From Flavobacteriales bacterium UBA4110 (lineage in GTDB: Bacteria; Bacteroidota; Bacteroidia; Flavobacteriales; Weeksellaceae): DNA of 64,000 nucleotides. The stretch covers positions 305,251 through 369,250 of the forward strand of contig DFXK01000011.1 in NCBI GenBank assembly GCA_002383165.1, read 5' to 3'. The position numbers and the translations under genes were made by a program. Shown here one piece after another: positions 42,528-51,246 of the stretch. The number at the start of each line of letters is the position of its first letter. Position 1 is the first letter of the stretch. The notes below the pieces were generated by a model. That model ran no database searches. It had not been told where the DNA came from and worked only from the letters and a program-made list of their open reading frames with translations.

Positions 42528-44387
42528 ATGAAAAAACTGAAATTCTCTTTATTCTCAATTCTTTTTTCTTTAATCTTATCGGCTCAGCAAAATCCTTATT
42601 ATCAGCAATATGCCAAGTATAAAATGGATATTGATGTAGATGCTGCCAATTTCACGTATCAGGGAAAACAGACTTTGGAATACAAAAATAATTCGCCGGA
42701 TGAGCTGAAAGTCGCTTATTTCCATTTGTATTGGAATGCTTTCAAAGCAGGCTCTATGATGGATCAGCGTGTGCAGTCTCAAGGTGTGAACGCCGATGGA
42801 AGATTAGCAAAAAGAGTCGGAAATACAGTGGTTTCCAGATTGTCAGAGATTCCTAAAAGTGAAGAAGGTGCACAGAATATCCGTTGGATAAAGCAAAACG
42901 GAAAAGATTTGAAATTTGAGATTCAGGGAACAATAATGAAAGTTTTTCTGAATGAATCTATAAAACCAAATTCCTCCACAACCTTCACAATGGAATGGGA
43001 CGCTAATATCCCAATGCAAATCCGAAGAGCTGGAAGAAACAACCGCGAAGGTGTCGATATGACAATGACGCAATGGTACCCAAAAATCGCCGAATATGAT
43101 TATGACGGTTGGGCTGCGTTTGATTATGTTGGAAGAGAGTTCCACGCACCATTTTCGGATTATGAAGTGAATATCAAAATCGATAAAGATTATATCATAG
43201 GTGCTGGAGGAAATCTGGAAAATCCAACGGAATTAAAAGGTTATGACAGCAATGCAACGATAAAACAAGATATTTCTAACAAAGTCACTTGGAAATGGAC
43301 AGCGAAAAACATTCTGGATTTTGCTTGGGCGGCTGACAGAGATTATTCAGTTGAAAGTTTCCCGATTTTGGATGGACCAAAAGTTTATTTGGTTTACCAA
43401 AAATCTGAAAAGACAAAATATTGGCCGGAAATGAAACCATACATCACAAAATATTACCAATTGATGAATGCGACTTTTGGGCGTTACAAATGGCCTAGTT
43501 ACTCGTTCATTCAAGGTGGAGATGGAGGAATGGAATATGGAATGTGTACAATGATTTTAGGCGAAGCAAACTCTGTGGAAGGTCTTTCTGGTTTGATGTT
43601 CCACGAAGGTGCGCACTCTTGGTTTCAGCAGATGTTGGCAACCAACGAAAGTGTGAGACCTTGGATGGATGAAGGTTTTACGCAATATGCAGAAGATTTT
43701 GTGTCTTACAGATTATTCCCGCCAAAAGAATCTCAACCGAACCCATTTGTGGGCGCGTTGAAAGCTTATGTTAATTTCTCCAAATCAGGAAAAGAAGAAC
43801 CTGCAGTTTGGTTAGGTGATCATCACGATAATGGAACGGCTTATACTTATGCAAGTTACATCAAAGGAGAGACGTTTTTGGTGGAATTAGGTTACATTGT
43901 CGGGGAAGAAAATTTGAGTAAAATTATGCTGAAATATTATGATGAATGGGCAATGAGACATCCAACGGAAAGAGACTTTATTCATATTGCGCAAATGGTT
44001 TCAGGAATGGATTTGAAATGGTTTCAGCATTATTGGATTAACACGACCAAAACCATCGATTACGGCATCAAGAATGTTAAATATGACCCGCAATCAACAA
44101 CAATTACTTTGGTGAATAAAGGAGGGGTTCCGATGCCGATTGATTTCAGTATTTTGACAAAAGATAAAAAAGTAATCAATTATAACATTCCATTGAATCT
44201 GACCAGAGTTTGGAAAACCAAAGATATTTACGGTAATATTCAGACTTTGCCATTTTGGGCGTGGACTCAGCAGGAGTATACTTTTACAATTCCTTACACC
44301 AAATCTCAGTTGTCTGCAATGGGAATTGATTTTAGCCAGAGATTGGCAGATGTGAATCCAGAGGATAATTATTTGGAAGTGAAATAA
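42528..44387 (+). CDS. Secreted M1-family metallopeptidase (aminopeptidase N-like)
   Basis: Signal peptide MKKLKFSLFSILFSLILSA, then an M1 fold: an N-terminal beta domain, GGMEYGMCTMI in place of the GxMEN exopeptidase motif, and the zinc site HEGAH with the third ligand Glu in WMDEGFTQYAEDF, 18 residues later. The 619-residue length is short for M1 and lacks the large helical C-terminal domain. N-terminal peptidase activity is expected by family; the altered GAMEN motif (Tyr in place of Asn) leaves specificity open. No sorting domain; probably periplasmic. Confidence 0.9.
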   Translation: MKKLKFSLFSILFSLILSAQQNPYYQQYAKYKMDIDVDAANFTYQGKQTLEYKNNSPDELKVAYFHLYWNAFKAGSMMDQRVQSQGVNADGRLAKRVGNTVVSRLSEIPKSEEGAQNIRWIKQNGKDLKFEIQGTIMKVFLNESIKPNSSTTFTMEWDANIPMQIRRAGRNNREGVDMTMTQWYPKIAEYDYDGWAAFDYVGREFHAPFSDYEVNIKIDKDYIIGAGGNLENPTELKGYDSNATIKQDISNKVTWKWTAKNILDFAWAADRDYSVESFPILDGPKVYLVYQKSEKTKYWPEMKPYITKYYQLMNATFGRYKWPSYSFIQGGDGGMEYGMCTMILGEANSVEGLSGLMFHEGAHSWFQQMLATNESVRPWMDEGFTQYAEDFVSYRLFPPKESQPNPFVGALKAYVNFSKSGKEEPAVWLGDHHDNGTAYTYASYIKGETFLVELGYIVGEENLSKIMLKYYDEWAMRHPTERDFIHIAQMVSGMDLKWFQHYWINTTKTIDYGIKNVKYDPQSTTITLVNKGGVPMPIDFSILTKDKKVINYNIPLNLTRVWKTKDIYGNIQTLPFWAWTQQEYTFTIPYTKSQLSAMGIDFSQRLADVNPEDNYLEVK

Positions 44388-44487
44388 GGGTCAGAAGAAG
44401 GATGTCAGAAGTCAGAAGATTTCAATTCAAAAAATATTATAGTCTATAGGTAAAAAACTTCCGTCTTCCAGCATCGGACTTCGGACA
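44388..44487. repeat. Palindromic spacer (GTCAGAAG/TCGGACTTCGGAC family) before coaX
   Basis: The left side has GTCAGAAG-type units, the right side CTTCCGTCTTCCAGCATCGG followed by ACTTCGGAC. The arms are imperfect inverted copies around an AT-rich loop. It fills the gap between the M1 gene and coaX and belongs to the family found inside murG at 16873. Confidence 0.65.
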
Positions 44488-44498
44488 AAAATCAAAAA

Positions 44499-45257
44499 AT
44501 GAATTCCATTGTAATCAATATAGGTAATACCAATATCCGCTTCGGTTTGTTTGATGATGACAATTGTGACATCTCCTGGGTTATCAATACGAAACCGTAC
44601 AAGACGACTGACGAATTATTTGTTCAGATTCTGATGCTTTATCAAACATATAAAATCGAGGTTGAGAAAATTGATAAAGTCATTATTGGTTCTGTAGTTC
44701 CACAATTGACGAAAGTGGTAGCGAGTTCGATTAAGAAAATTCATAATAAAATTCCGATAATTGTTGATAGAAATACGCCATCTGGAGTGATTCCAAAGTC
44801 CAAACAGATGGGGACAGATATCTATGCAAATCTTGTTGCGGCGCATAATCTATATCCGAGAAATAAAAAAATCATTTTGGATTTTGGAACTGCGCTCACA
44901 GCAAGTTGTCTTACAGAGAATGGAGAAACTGTAGGCGTTATAATCGCGCCAGGAATTGTGACCTCACTCAATAGTTTGATAAAAGGAACCGCCCAACTAC
45001 CGGAAATCGAATTGGTAAAGCCGAAATCTGTTTTAGGTTTGGATACGATTACTTGTATGCAAAGCGGAATGGTTTACGGTTTCCTTGGTATGGTAGAAGG
45101 TTTTATAGACAGGATTAATGATGAGGTTAATGATAACTGTTTCGTTATCGCAACCGGCGGTGTAAGCCATGTTTATAAACCTTTGACCAATAAAATCAAT
45201 ATTGCGGATAAACTTCACACTTTGAAAGGTTTATATTACCTTGGGAAAGACTTATAG
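44499..45257 (+). CDS. coaX: Type III pantothenate kinase
   Basis: Phosphorylates pantothenate, the first step of coenzyme A synthesis. The N-terminal phosphate loop INIGNTNIRFGLFDD, MGTDIYANLVAAHNLY, the LDFGTALTASCL block and FVIATGGVSHVY define the CoaX family of the ASKHA fold. It is 252 residues long. Its stop codon abuts the stop codon of the convergent tadA-like gene with no base between, so the two transcripts must overlap at their 3' ends. Confidence 0.95.
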   Translation: MNSIVINIGNTNIRFGLFDDDNCDISWVINTKPYKTTDELFVQILMLYQTYKIEVEKIDKVIIGSVVPQLTKVVASSIKKIHNKIPIIVDRNTPSGVIPKSKQMGTDIYANLVAAHNLYPRNKKIILDFGTALTASCLTENGETVGVIIAPGIVTSLNSLIKGTAQLPEIELVKPKSVLGLDTITCMQSGMVYGFLGMVEGFIDRINDEVNDNCFVIATGGVSHVYKPLTNKINIADKLHTLKGLYYLGKDL

Positions 45258-45689
45258 TTATCTTTTATTTTTAAAGAAGTCTTTTACGATTGCAGAACAT
45301 TCATTTTTCAAAACACCTGTCACAACTTCGGTTTTTGGATGAAGAGATAATCCTTTGTTGATAAAACCTCTTTGCTCATCTCTAGCGCCAATCACCACTT
45401 TCGAAATTTGTGACCATGCCAAAGCTCCGGAACACATCACACAAGGCTCCAAAGTCACATATAAAGTACAATTCTGTAAGTATTTCCCACCAAGAAAATT
45501 AGCCGCTGAGGTGATGGCCTGCATTTCTGCGTGAGCCGTAACATCGGTAAGTGTTTCTGTAAGGTTATGAGATCTAGCAATCACTCTATCATTTGAAACA
45601 ATGACACAGCCAATTGGAACTTCATCTTTTTCCAAAGCGAATTGAGCTTCTTGGAAAGCCATCTTCATAAAATATTCGTCTGTGAACAT
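45258..45689 (-). CDS. Nucleoside deaminase, TadA-like
   Basis: A 143-residue zinc deaminase. The zinc and catalytic motif HAEMQAI (His and Glu) is near residue 52, and the PCVMCSGA pair of Cys ligands is near residue 81. DEVPIGCVIV and NLTETLTDVTAHAE are typical of TadA, which converts A34 to inosine in tRNA-Arg; cytosine or guanine deaminases are alternatives. It is 3 nt downstream of the Rrf2 gene and probably cotranscribed with it. Confidence 0.88.
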   Translation of the reverse strand: MFTDEYFMKMAFQEAQFALEKDEVPIGCVIVSNDRVIARSHNLTETLTDVTAHAEMQAITSAANFLGGKYLQNCTLYVTLEPCVMCSGALAWSQISKVVIGARDEQRGFINKGLSLHPKTEVVTGVLKNECSAIVKDFFKNKR

Positions 45690-45692
45690 AGT

Positions 45693-46118
45693 TTAGATAG
45701 GGAACTTTTCAGATTTCGTCATATCAGCGATGCTTGTATCCAAAATTGGAAGCATACTGTCACGAACATTGATTAAAAGTTTTCTGATGCCACAAGTAGC
45801 TTCATCTGTGCAGTCCGCACATTTTTCATAAAAATTGAGTGATGCGCAAGGTAACATTGCAACAGGTCCGTCTACAATTCTAATCACATCCAGAACTTTG
45901 ATGTCAGCAGGATCTTTCATAAAAGTATAGCCACCTTCAGCACCTCTTTCGCTTTTGAGAATTTTGTTTTGCTTAAGTTCGCGCAGGATTTGTTCCAAAA
46001 ATTTGAGCGGAATACGTTCGTTCTCCGATATTTTTTTAGCGGAAAATAATGAAGCATTGTTCGTCCTGTTAAGGAAAAGCAAAGTTTTAATCGCGTATTT
46101 GACTCTTTTTGAAAGCAT
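45693..46118 (-). CDS. Rrf2-family transcriptional regulator
   Basis: A 141-residue winged-helix regulator: MLSKRVKYAIKTLLFL, ISENERIPLKFLEQILRELKQNKILKSERGAEGGY (helix-turn-helix and wing), then ADIKVLDVIRIVDGPVA. The cysteine cluster in CASLNFYEKCADCTDEATC has four Cys, as in Rrf2 proteins that bind an iron-sulfur cluster, though the spacing differs from IscR. Target genes unknown. Upstream of the tadA-like gene by 3 nt. Confidence 0.88.
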   Translation of the reverse strand: MLSKRVKYAIKTLLFLNRTNNASLFSAKKISENERIPLKFLEQILRELKQNKILKSERGAEGGYTFMKDPADIKVLDVIRIVDGPVAMLPCASLNFYEKCADCTDEATCGIRKLLINVRDSMLPILDTSIADMTKSEKFPI

Positions 46119-46170
46119 TTTGTAAAAATAATCAAAATTTTATATTTTGAAAATAATATTTGATACCAAC

Positions 46171-46204
46171 AAAAAACCGCTCCTAATAGAAGAAGCGGTT
46201 TTGT
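46171..46204 (-). terminator. Intrinsic terminator after the SGNH gene (minus strand)
   Basis: AAAACCGCT and AGCGGTTTT form a 9-bp stem, followed on the minus strand by a T6 tract. It lies 21 nt past the SGNH hydrolase stop. Confidence 0.85.
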
Positions 46205-46223
46205 ATTTTATAATTTATACATC

Positions 46224-47756
46224 CTATTTAGGAAAAGTGACTCCAGAGTAGGAATTGGGATTCACCATAGGTAAATTGGATTTGTACTTGTAGTTAATAG
46301 CTTTCAGGAATTCGTTAGCTACTACTGCATATCCACGTCCCGTAAGGTGTACGCCGTCTAATGAAAATGTACCTCCTGTTACAAATTTAGCAGAATATTT
46401 TACCCCGTCAAACTGGATTCCAGACGCAGAATTAAGCTCAACCATTTTGGCATTAGCATTAACAAAAGCTAAACCATAGGCTGTCGCCAATGCAGAGATT
46501 TGAGAATTGTACGCATCGATAGCTGTTTTAACGCTTGCTGCTTCTGTTTTAGTTAATACATATTGATTTTCCAATGGATAAGATACTCCATTAACATTGA
46601 TAGAAGCAGGCGCACTGGCATTGGTTGTTGCAATTACAGAACTTGCAGTAAGTAATACATAATCTTCTGCTGTAGCTTGTCTTGCTTGTCCATAGATTTG
46701 CCCGAATGCCGCCGCCGTTGCCGCACCTAAAGATGGTGTTAATGCGGCTGTCAATTGTGCAGAAAGATTGGTAAGAGATACGTCTTTAATAAGCACAGGG
46801 TTAGATGCTGTGGAAGATAGCAAATTGATTCTGTCTCCAGCTCCAAATGCTGTCAATGCCTGTTTAAGAGGTCCATATAAACTTGCATTAAGCACAGTGA
46901 TATTTGAACCTAATTTTTGTGGTGTTAAAGGGTTGTAAGGCACTGTTGTGAAATAAGGAATAGAGGTTACATAAGGGATATTGGCAATCACTCCTTTTGT
47001 AGAACCTGCAGCCTTTAGGGTTTCCAATACCGTTTTGATTGCACCTGCTACTACATTCGGGTCCGAGATATCATTGGATCCATAGCTTGCAGGATTTGTA
47101 TTTCCTTTTTGATCTGTTCCTAATCCGCCACTTGATGCATAGCTTAATACATCATTGTTTCCTATCCAAAGAGAGAAGAATGTAGGTTTTTGTGCAGCAG
47201 CATCACCTGCAACTGTTGACGTGGCACTGGTTGCAAATCTTACATAATAAGGATTAGCCGTTCCCAAAGTGATTCCAGAAAGGTTCCCATATCCGGGAGC
47301 AATCAAATGGAAAGATTTTGCGCCAGGAACTCCCATATTATTAATAGTTCCGGATAATTTTTTTGTAACATCTGTTGTTGGCGTTGCCGCTACGTTTTTC
47401 AGAACCGGACTTCCGTTAGAGAATGATTCTATATAAAGTTTTGTAGCTTGTATCACGGTGGTTCCTAAGATCATTCCGCCGTTGTTGTCACTCATTAAAG
47501 GTTGTACAAACTCTCCGCCGCCTGCTCTTTTCATTTGCTGCGCAATGATATTAGGATAAGACTCATTTTGTCCATCGATATAAAGCGCATTGTCCCGGAA
47601 TCCGGATGTCAAAGAGTTTCCTAAAGCAATATATTTAGAAAAATTAGCTTCGCCAGATGTTACCACCACATCTTCGGTACTGTTTTCAAAATCATGCTGA
47701 CAGCTAACCGTGAAAAGCAAAGCCGCAGCTACTGTTGATATATATAATTTTTTCAT
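46224..47756 (-). CDS. SGNH/GDSL-family hydrolase lipoprotein
   Basis: A 510-residue lipoprotein: signal peptide with lipobox LLFTVSC (Cys at residue 19). Block I is YIALGNSLTSGF (nucleophile Ser in GNS), block III is SLWIGNNDVLSYA, and block V is the catalytic Asp-His in LDGVHLTGRGYAVVANEF. The large insert of about 250 residues between blocks III and V is not recognised. Probably an outer-membrane esterase or lipase. It is 19 nt downstream of the FadL-type porin gene in the same strand, suggesting that it cleaves a hydrophobic ester whose product is taken up or secreted through the porin. Confidence 0.87.
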   Translation of the reverse strand: MKKLYISTVAAALLFTVSCQHDFENSTEDVVVTSGEANFSKYIALGNSLTSGFRDNALYIDGQNESYPNIIAQQMKRAGGGEFVQPLMSDNNGGMILGTTVIQATKLYIESFSNGSPVLKNVAATPTTDVTKKLSGTINNMGVPGAKSFHLIAPGYGNLSGITLGTANPYYVRFATSATSTVAGDAAAQKPTFFSLWIGNNDVLSYASSGGLGTDQKGNTNPASYGSNDISDPNVVAGAIKTVLETLKAAGSTKGVIANIPYVTSIPYFTTVPYNPLTPQKLGSNITVLNASLYGPLKQALTAFGAGDRINLLSSTASNPVLIKDVSLTNLSAQLTAALTPSLGAATAAAFGQIYGQARQATAEDYVLLTASSVIATTNASAPASINVNGVSYPLENQYVLTKTEAASVKTAIDAYNSQISALATAYGLAFVNANAKMVELNSASGIQFDGVKYSAKFVTGGTFSLDGVHLTGRGYAVVANEFLKAINYKYKSNLPMVNPNSYSGVTFPK

Positions 47757-47775
47757 AATTAATTCAAATCAAATA

Positions 47776-49002
47776 TTAGAATGCGTTATAAGATAATCCA
47801 AGACCAAAATAGAATACATCAGCCTTTGCCTGCCCCGCAAAACTCAGGTTAGGATTGTTAAATGTTCTGCTCTTTGGCATTGCGTACGCTCCGGAAAGAT
47901 CTACTCCAAGTTTGTTGAACTTAAATCCTACACCACCTGTTATAACATAATTGTCAAAAGAAGGTGTTTCAGGGATAAAATCTTTGTCTGCATAAGGTGA
48001 CTGATCATAGTACCAACCCAATCTACCGAAAATCATATCGTTAAACGCATACTGTGTTCCGATACGCACACTGGATGTATTCTTAAAGTTTTTAGGTGAA
48101 ACAGAAACAGTTGGATCATTTGCCTGATTTCCTGCTGCAACTGTACTGAAGTCAAGTGTCAGCTTGCTGTATCTTTCCCAGCCGTGGTAATTATAGTCCG
48201 CAGAAATTAACCATTTAGGTGTAACCTTGTATGTAACACCAATAGTGTATTCGTCCACAAGAGGAAGTGTAGCCTTGAAATTGTCCGAACCACCATTAAA
48301 ATTAGGTAGCAGAGAAGATGGCACCGTAAAAGTTGCTTTACCTTCTTTTGCCTTCATATCTACTGGTGATCTGTATGCTAAGCTGACGTCCAAATTGTTA
48401 TTTGGCTGGAAATAAAAACCAAAACCGAAACCGTGTCCTGAAGCGGTGTCATCTAAAAGATTGAGCTGACCGCCGTATTGAGTCAGAGCTTTTGTCCAGT
48501 CCACTTTTCCTTTGGCATAGATGTAACTTGCTCCAAAAGAAGCCCAAGGTGCCAGTTTAACTGAAATCATCGGTTGGAAGAAATAACTTTTCAGTTCCAG
48601 TTTCTGAACTATTTCTTTCCCTTCCCAAGCGCTTGGCCACTCTATGGTGCTTCCGAAAGGTGTCGAAAAACTAAAACCAACGGAAACATTATCCATCATC
48701 TTATAAGCAATTGCTGCATAAATCGGTGTTCCCAGCGGGTTATCGGTTTCAGTCTGTTGCAATGTGCTGGTATTTTGGTAAGTAATTTTATTAGAAACAC
48801 CAAACCCTCCTGCAGCAACACTAAGCTTTGCCGGGATAAAAGAAATACCGGCAGGATTGAAGAATGCAACACTCGCATCCTCTGCGTGTGCGCTGGTATG
48901 TGCCATTGCCAGCTGCTTAACACCCTGAAGAGACACTCGGAAACCTCCTGCGTAAGCCATCATACCGGCAGCCATTGCCATGGATACTAAAATTTTTCTC
49001 AT
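47776..49002 (-). CDS. OmpP1/FadL/TodX-family outer-membrane transporter
   Basis: A 408-residue outer-membrane beta-barrel. The signal peptide MRKILVSMAMAAGMMAYAGG is followed by the FadL pattern: GVKQLAMAHTSAHAEDASVAFFNPAGISFIP, where the N-P-A motif marks the hatch domain. Alternating strands run to the C-terminal F. FadL-type proteins move long-chain fatty acids or other hydrophobic compounds across the outer membrane. Operon with the SGNH lipoprotein downstream; its own -7 element is at 49022. Confidence 0.9.
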   Translation of the reverse strand: MRKILVSMAMAAGMMAYAGGFRVSLQGVKQLAMAHTSAHAEDASVAFFNPAGISFIPAKLSVAAGGFGVSNKITYQNTSTLQQTETDNPLGTPIYAAIAYKMMDNVSVGFSFSTPFGSTIEWPSAWEGKEIVQKLELKSYFFQPMISVKLAPWASFGASYIYAKGKVDWTKALTQYGGQLNLLDDTASGHGFGFGFYFQPNNNLDVSLAYRSPVDMKAKEGKATFTVPSSLLPNFNGGSDNFKATLPLVDEYTIGVTYKVTPKWLISADYNYHGWERYSKLTLDFSTVAAGNQANDPTVSVSPKNFKNTSSVRIGTQYAFNDMIFGRLGWYYDQSPYADKDFIPETPSFDNYVITGGVGFKFNKLGVDLSGAYAMPKSRTFNNPNLSFAGQAKADVFYFGLGLSYNAF

Positions 49003-49021
49003 ATAATTATTATTAATGTTC

Positions 49022-49029
49022 CAAATTTA
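49022..49029 (-). promoter_or_regulatory. -7 element (TAAATTTG) of the FadL-type gene
   Basis: Exact TAnnTTTG match on the minus strand, 19 nt upstream of the start codon. Confidence 0.6.
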
Positions 49030-49348
49030 TAATTATTTTAATAATAACTATAAAAATTATTAAAAAAAGTTAAACATTGCTATTCTGTGAATAATTGTTT
49101 AGTTTTAGGTGATTACAAAAATGTTAGAAATCAGTTGTTTATGATGTTTTTAAGCGAGTGATTATTTTTAGTTTAATTTTAAACGTTATGATGCAAACCA
49201 TAATAAAGAGGCAAATTGTTATTTATGTAATAGTTATTCAAATGCTTGTTTTATTGTTATATTATCAATATTAACACTGTATTAACTTAAAATTAACAAA
49301 AAAGTTTTTTTTAAAAATATATTCGGTAAGCTTAAATAAAAATTATAT

Positions 49349-49356
49349 TAACTTTG
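49349..49356 (+). promoter_or_regulatory. -7 element (TAACTTTG) of ricT
   Basis: Exact TAnnTTTG match 22 nt before the ATG. Confidence 0.6.
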
Positions 49357-49378
49357 CAATTATTAAAATAAAATAAAT

Positions 49379-50785
49379 ATGAGTTGTGGATGTAAAACAT
49401 CCGGCGATTCTTCCCATTCCTGCGGTACCAAGAGTGCCAACGGATGCAGTAGTGTAGATACCTGTGGTAATAGTTATAAATTAAGTGTTTTTGACTGGCT
49501 TTCAGACATCAGTCCATCCGGATCGAAAGTTTCGGAATATGTTGAAGTCCGTTTTAAAAATGACCGCAAATTTTATTATAAAAATGTAAATAATCTGCCA
49601 TTACATATTGGTAGTATCATTGCTGTAGAATCTAGCCCGGGACACGATATTGGTGTCGTGAGCCTTGCCGGAGAACTGGTAAAAATCCAGATGAAAAAAA
49701 AGAATTTTCCTGAAGATCATTCCCTGAAAGTTTATCGATTAGCGAATCAGAAAGATATAGAAACCTGGCAGGAATTAAGAAAAAAGGAAAATAATATCAA
49801 AATTGATGCGCGCAAAATTGCTTATGGACTGAATCTGGAAATGAAAATTACAGATGTCGAGTATCAGGGCGATGGGTCAAAGATCACTTTTTATTATACT
49901 GCGGATAGCAGAGTAGATTTCCGTCAGCTTATCAAAGAGTACGCAGGAATATTCCGTACAAAAATTGATATGAAACAGATCGGATTTCGTCAGGAATCTG
50001 CAAAAGTAGGCGGCATTGGTTCGTGCGGTAGAGAGCTGTGCTGTTCCACGTGGCTTACGGATTTTCGTTCTGTGAATACAAATGCGGCTAGATACCAGCA
50101 GCTGAGTATCAATCCTCAAAAATTAGCAGGACAATGCGGAAAGCTAAAATGCTGTCTTAACTATGAACTTGATAGTTATCTGGATGTACTCAGAGATTTT
50201 CCGTCATCCAGCACGGTTTTGCAAACTGAAAAAGGAAAAGCATTTTGTATAAAGATTGACGTCTTCAAAAAGAAAATGTGGTTTGCTTATGTAGAGAATT
50301 CTATGGCTTGGTATGATCTGGATATTTACGAGGTCAAGAAGCTTATTTCTATCAATAAAAAAGGTGAAAAAGCACCAGCATTGGAAGATCTGAAAGTGAT
50401 TGAAAACAAAATGGTGACTTCTGATTTGATTCAGGAAAACAGCGTAGATCGTTTTGAGAAGAAAAACAGAAGGCCCAATAAGTATAATAAGGACAGAAAC
50501 AGGGAGAAGGGACCAAAGCAGACTGATGATAAAGGACAGAACGAGAACAGAAGTAATGTTCCGTCGAAGCCGCAAAATAACCGTCAGCAAAAGCAGCAAA
50601 ATGACAGAAACCGTTCTAATGAACAAAAAACTGCTCAGAATAATAATGCTGCTGCAAAAACTGTAGAAAATAAAAATCCAAATCAGAACCAGAATCCAAA
50701 TCAGAAAACGGAAAATAAAAGTCATAAAAAACCGTTCAAAAAAGCGATAAAGAAAATGCCGCCTAAAAATGAAGGTAATGCTTAG
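49379..50785 (+). CDS. ricT: RicT-like PSP1 C-terminal domain protein
   Basis: A 468-residue protein with the PSP1 domain of the RicT family: RVDFRQLIKEYAGIFRTKIDMKQIGFRQESAKVGGIGSCGRELCC, then QCGKLKCCLNYELDSY. Cys positions in CGRELCC and CGKLKCC resemble the iron-sulfur sites described for the B. subtilis Ric (Y-complex). The N-terminus is an added Cys-rich segment (MSCGCKTSG, then four more Cys within 30 residues). The C-terminus (about 360-468) is low-complexity N/Q/K. Its 3' end overlaps gldH by 17 nt, a linkage typical of Bacteroidota. Confidence 0.87.
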   Translation: MSCGCKTSGDSSHSCGTKSANGCSSVDTCGNSYKLSVFDWLSDISPSGSKVSEYVEVRFKNDRKFYYKNVNNLPLHIGSIIAVESSPGHDIGVVSLAGELVKIQMKKKNFPEDHSLKVYRLANQKDIETWQELRKKENNIKIDARKIAYGLNLEMKITDVEYQGDGSKITFYYTADSRVDFRQLIKEYAGIFRTKIDMKQIGFRQESAKVGGIGSCGRELCCSTWLTDFRSVNTNAARYQQLSINPQKLAGQCGKLKCCLNYELDSYLDVLRDFPSSSTVLQTEKGKAFCIKIDVFKKKMWFAYVENSMAWYDLDIYEVKKLISINKKGEKAPALEDLKVIENKMVTSDLIQENSVDRFEKKNRRPNKYNKDRNREKGPKQTDDKGQNENRSNVPSKPQNNRQQKQQNDRNRSNEQKTAQNNNAAAKTVENKNPNQNQNPNQKTENKSHKKPFKKAIKKMPPKNEGNA

Positions 50786-51239
50786 AATAACTGCTGTTTT
50801 AATGTTTCTATTATCATTGGTTTCCTGTACAAACGCTAATGAGACTACTTTCGTAAACGACGTAGATAGTAAATGGGATAAAAAGAAAATTCAGGATTTT
50901 GATTTTAATATCAACGATTTTCAGAATCAGAAAAATCTTATTTTTATAATTAGAAATAACAATGATTATCCGTACAGCAATATACGTCTGATAGCTAGCA
51001 TAGAGCATAATAAAAAAGTGATTTCTAAGGATACGCTTAACTATGTCCTCGCCAGGCCAAACGGAGAGTGGCTGGGAACTGGTTTTGGAGAAACTAAAGA
51101 AGCATTATTTCAATATAAGCTCAATTACAGGTTTCCTCAGAATGGAAAATATTCGTTAAAAGTAACTCAGGCTATGAGACGCAATGTTTTACCGGGAATA
51201 GAGGACCTAGGAATTAAAATTCAAAATGTAAAGCCTTAA
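50769..51239 (+). CDS. gldH: Gliding-motility lipoprotein GldH
   Basis: A 156-residue lipoprotein with signal peptide ending LLSLVSC (Cys at about residue 20). The GldH pattern follows: DSKWDKKKIQDFDFNINDFQNQKNLIFIIRNNNDYPYSNIRLI, then GEWLGTGFGE and FPQNGKYSLKVTQAMRRNVLPGIEDLGIKI. GldH is one of the lipoproteins needed for gliding in Flavobacterium; genomes that do not glide often keep it with T9SS. The start overlaps the ricT end by 17 nt (an ATG 9 nt further on is an alternative). PBP1A begins 7 nt downstream. Confidence 0.9.
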   Translation: MKVMLRITAVLMFLLSLVSCTNANETTFVNDVDSKWDKKKIQDFDFNINDFQNQKNLIFIIRNNNDYPYSNIRLIASIEHNKKVISKDTLNYVLARPNGEWLGTGFGETKEALFQYKLNYRFPQNGKYSLKVTQAMRRNVLPGIEDLGIKIQNVKP

Positions 51240-51246
51240 TTCATCA

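Larger units (their letters stand above)
49003..49378. other. Divergent AT-rich intergenic region between the FadL-type gene and ricT
   Basis: 376 nt with no gene. It holds the two outward promoters, at 49022 (minus) and 49349 (plus). The middle is very AT-rich, with short runs of A and T but no repeat or hairpin that I can support. Confidence 0.55.
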
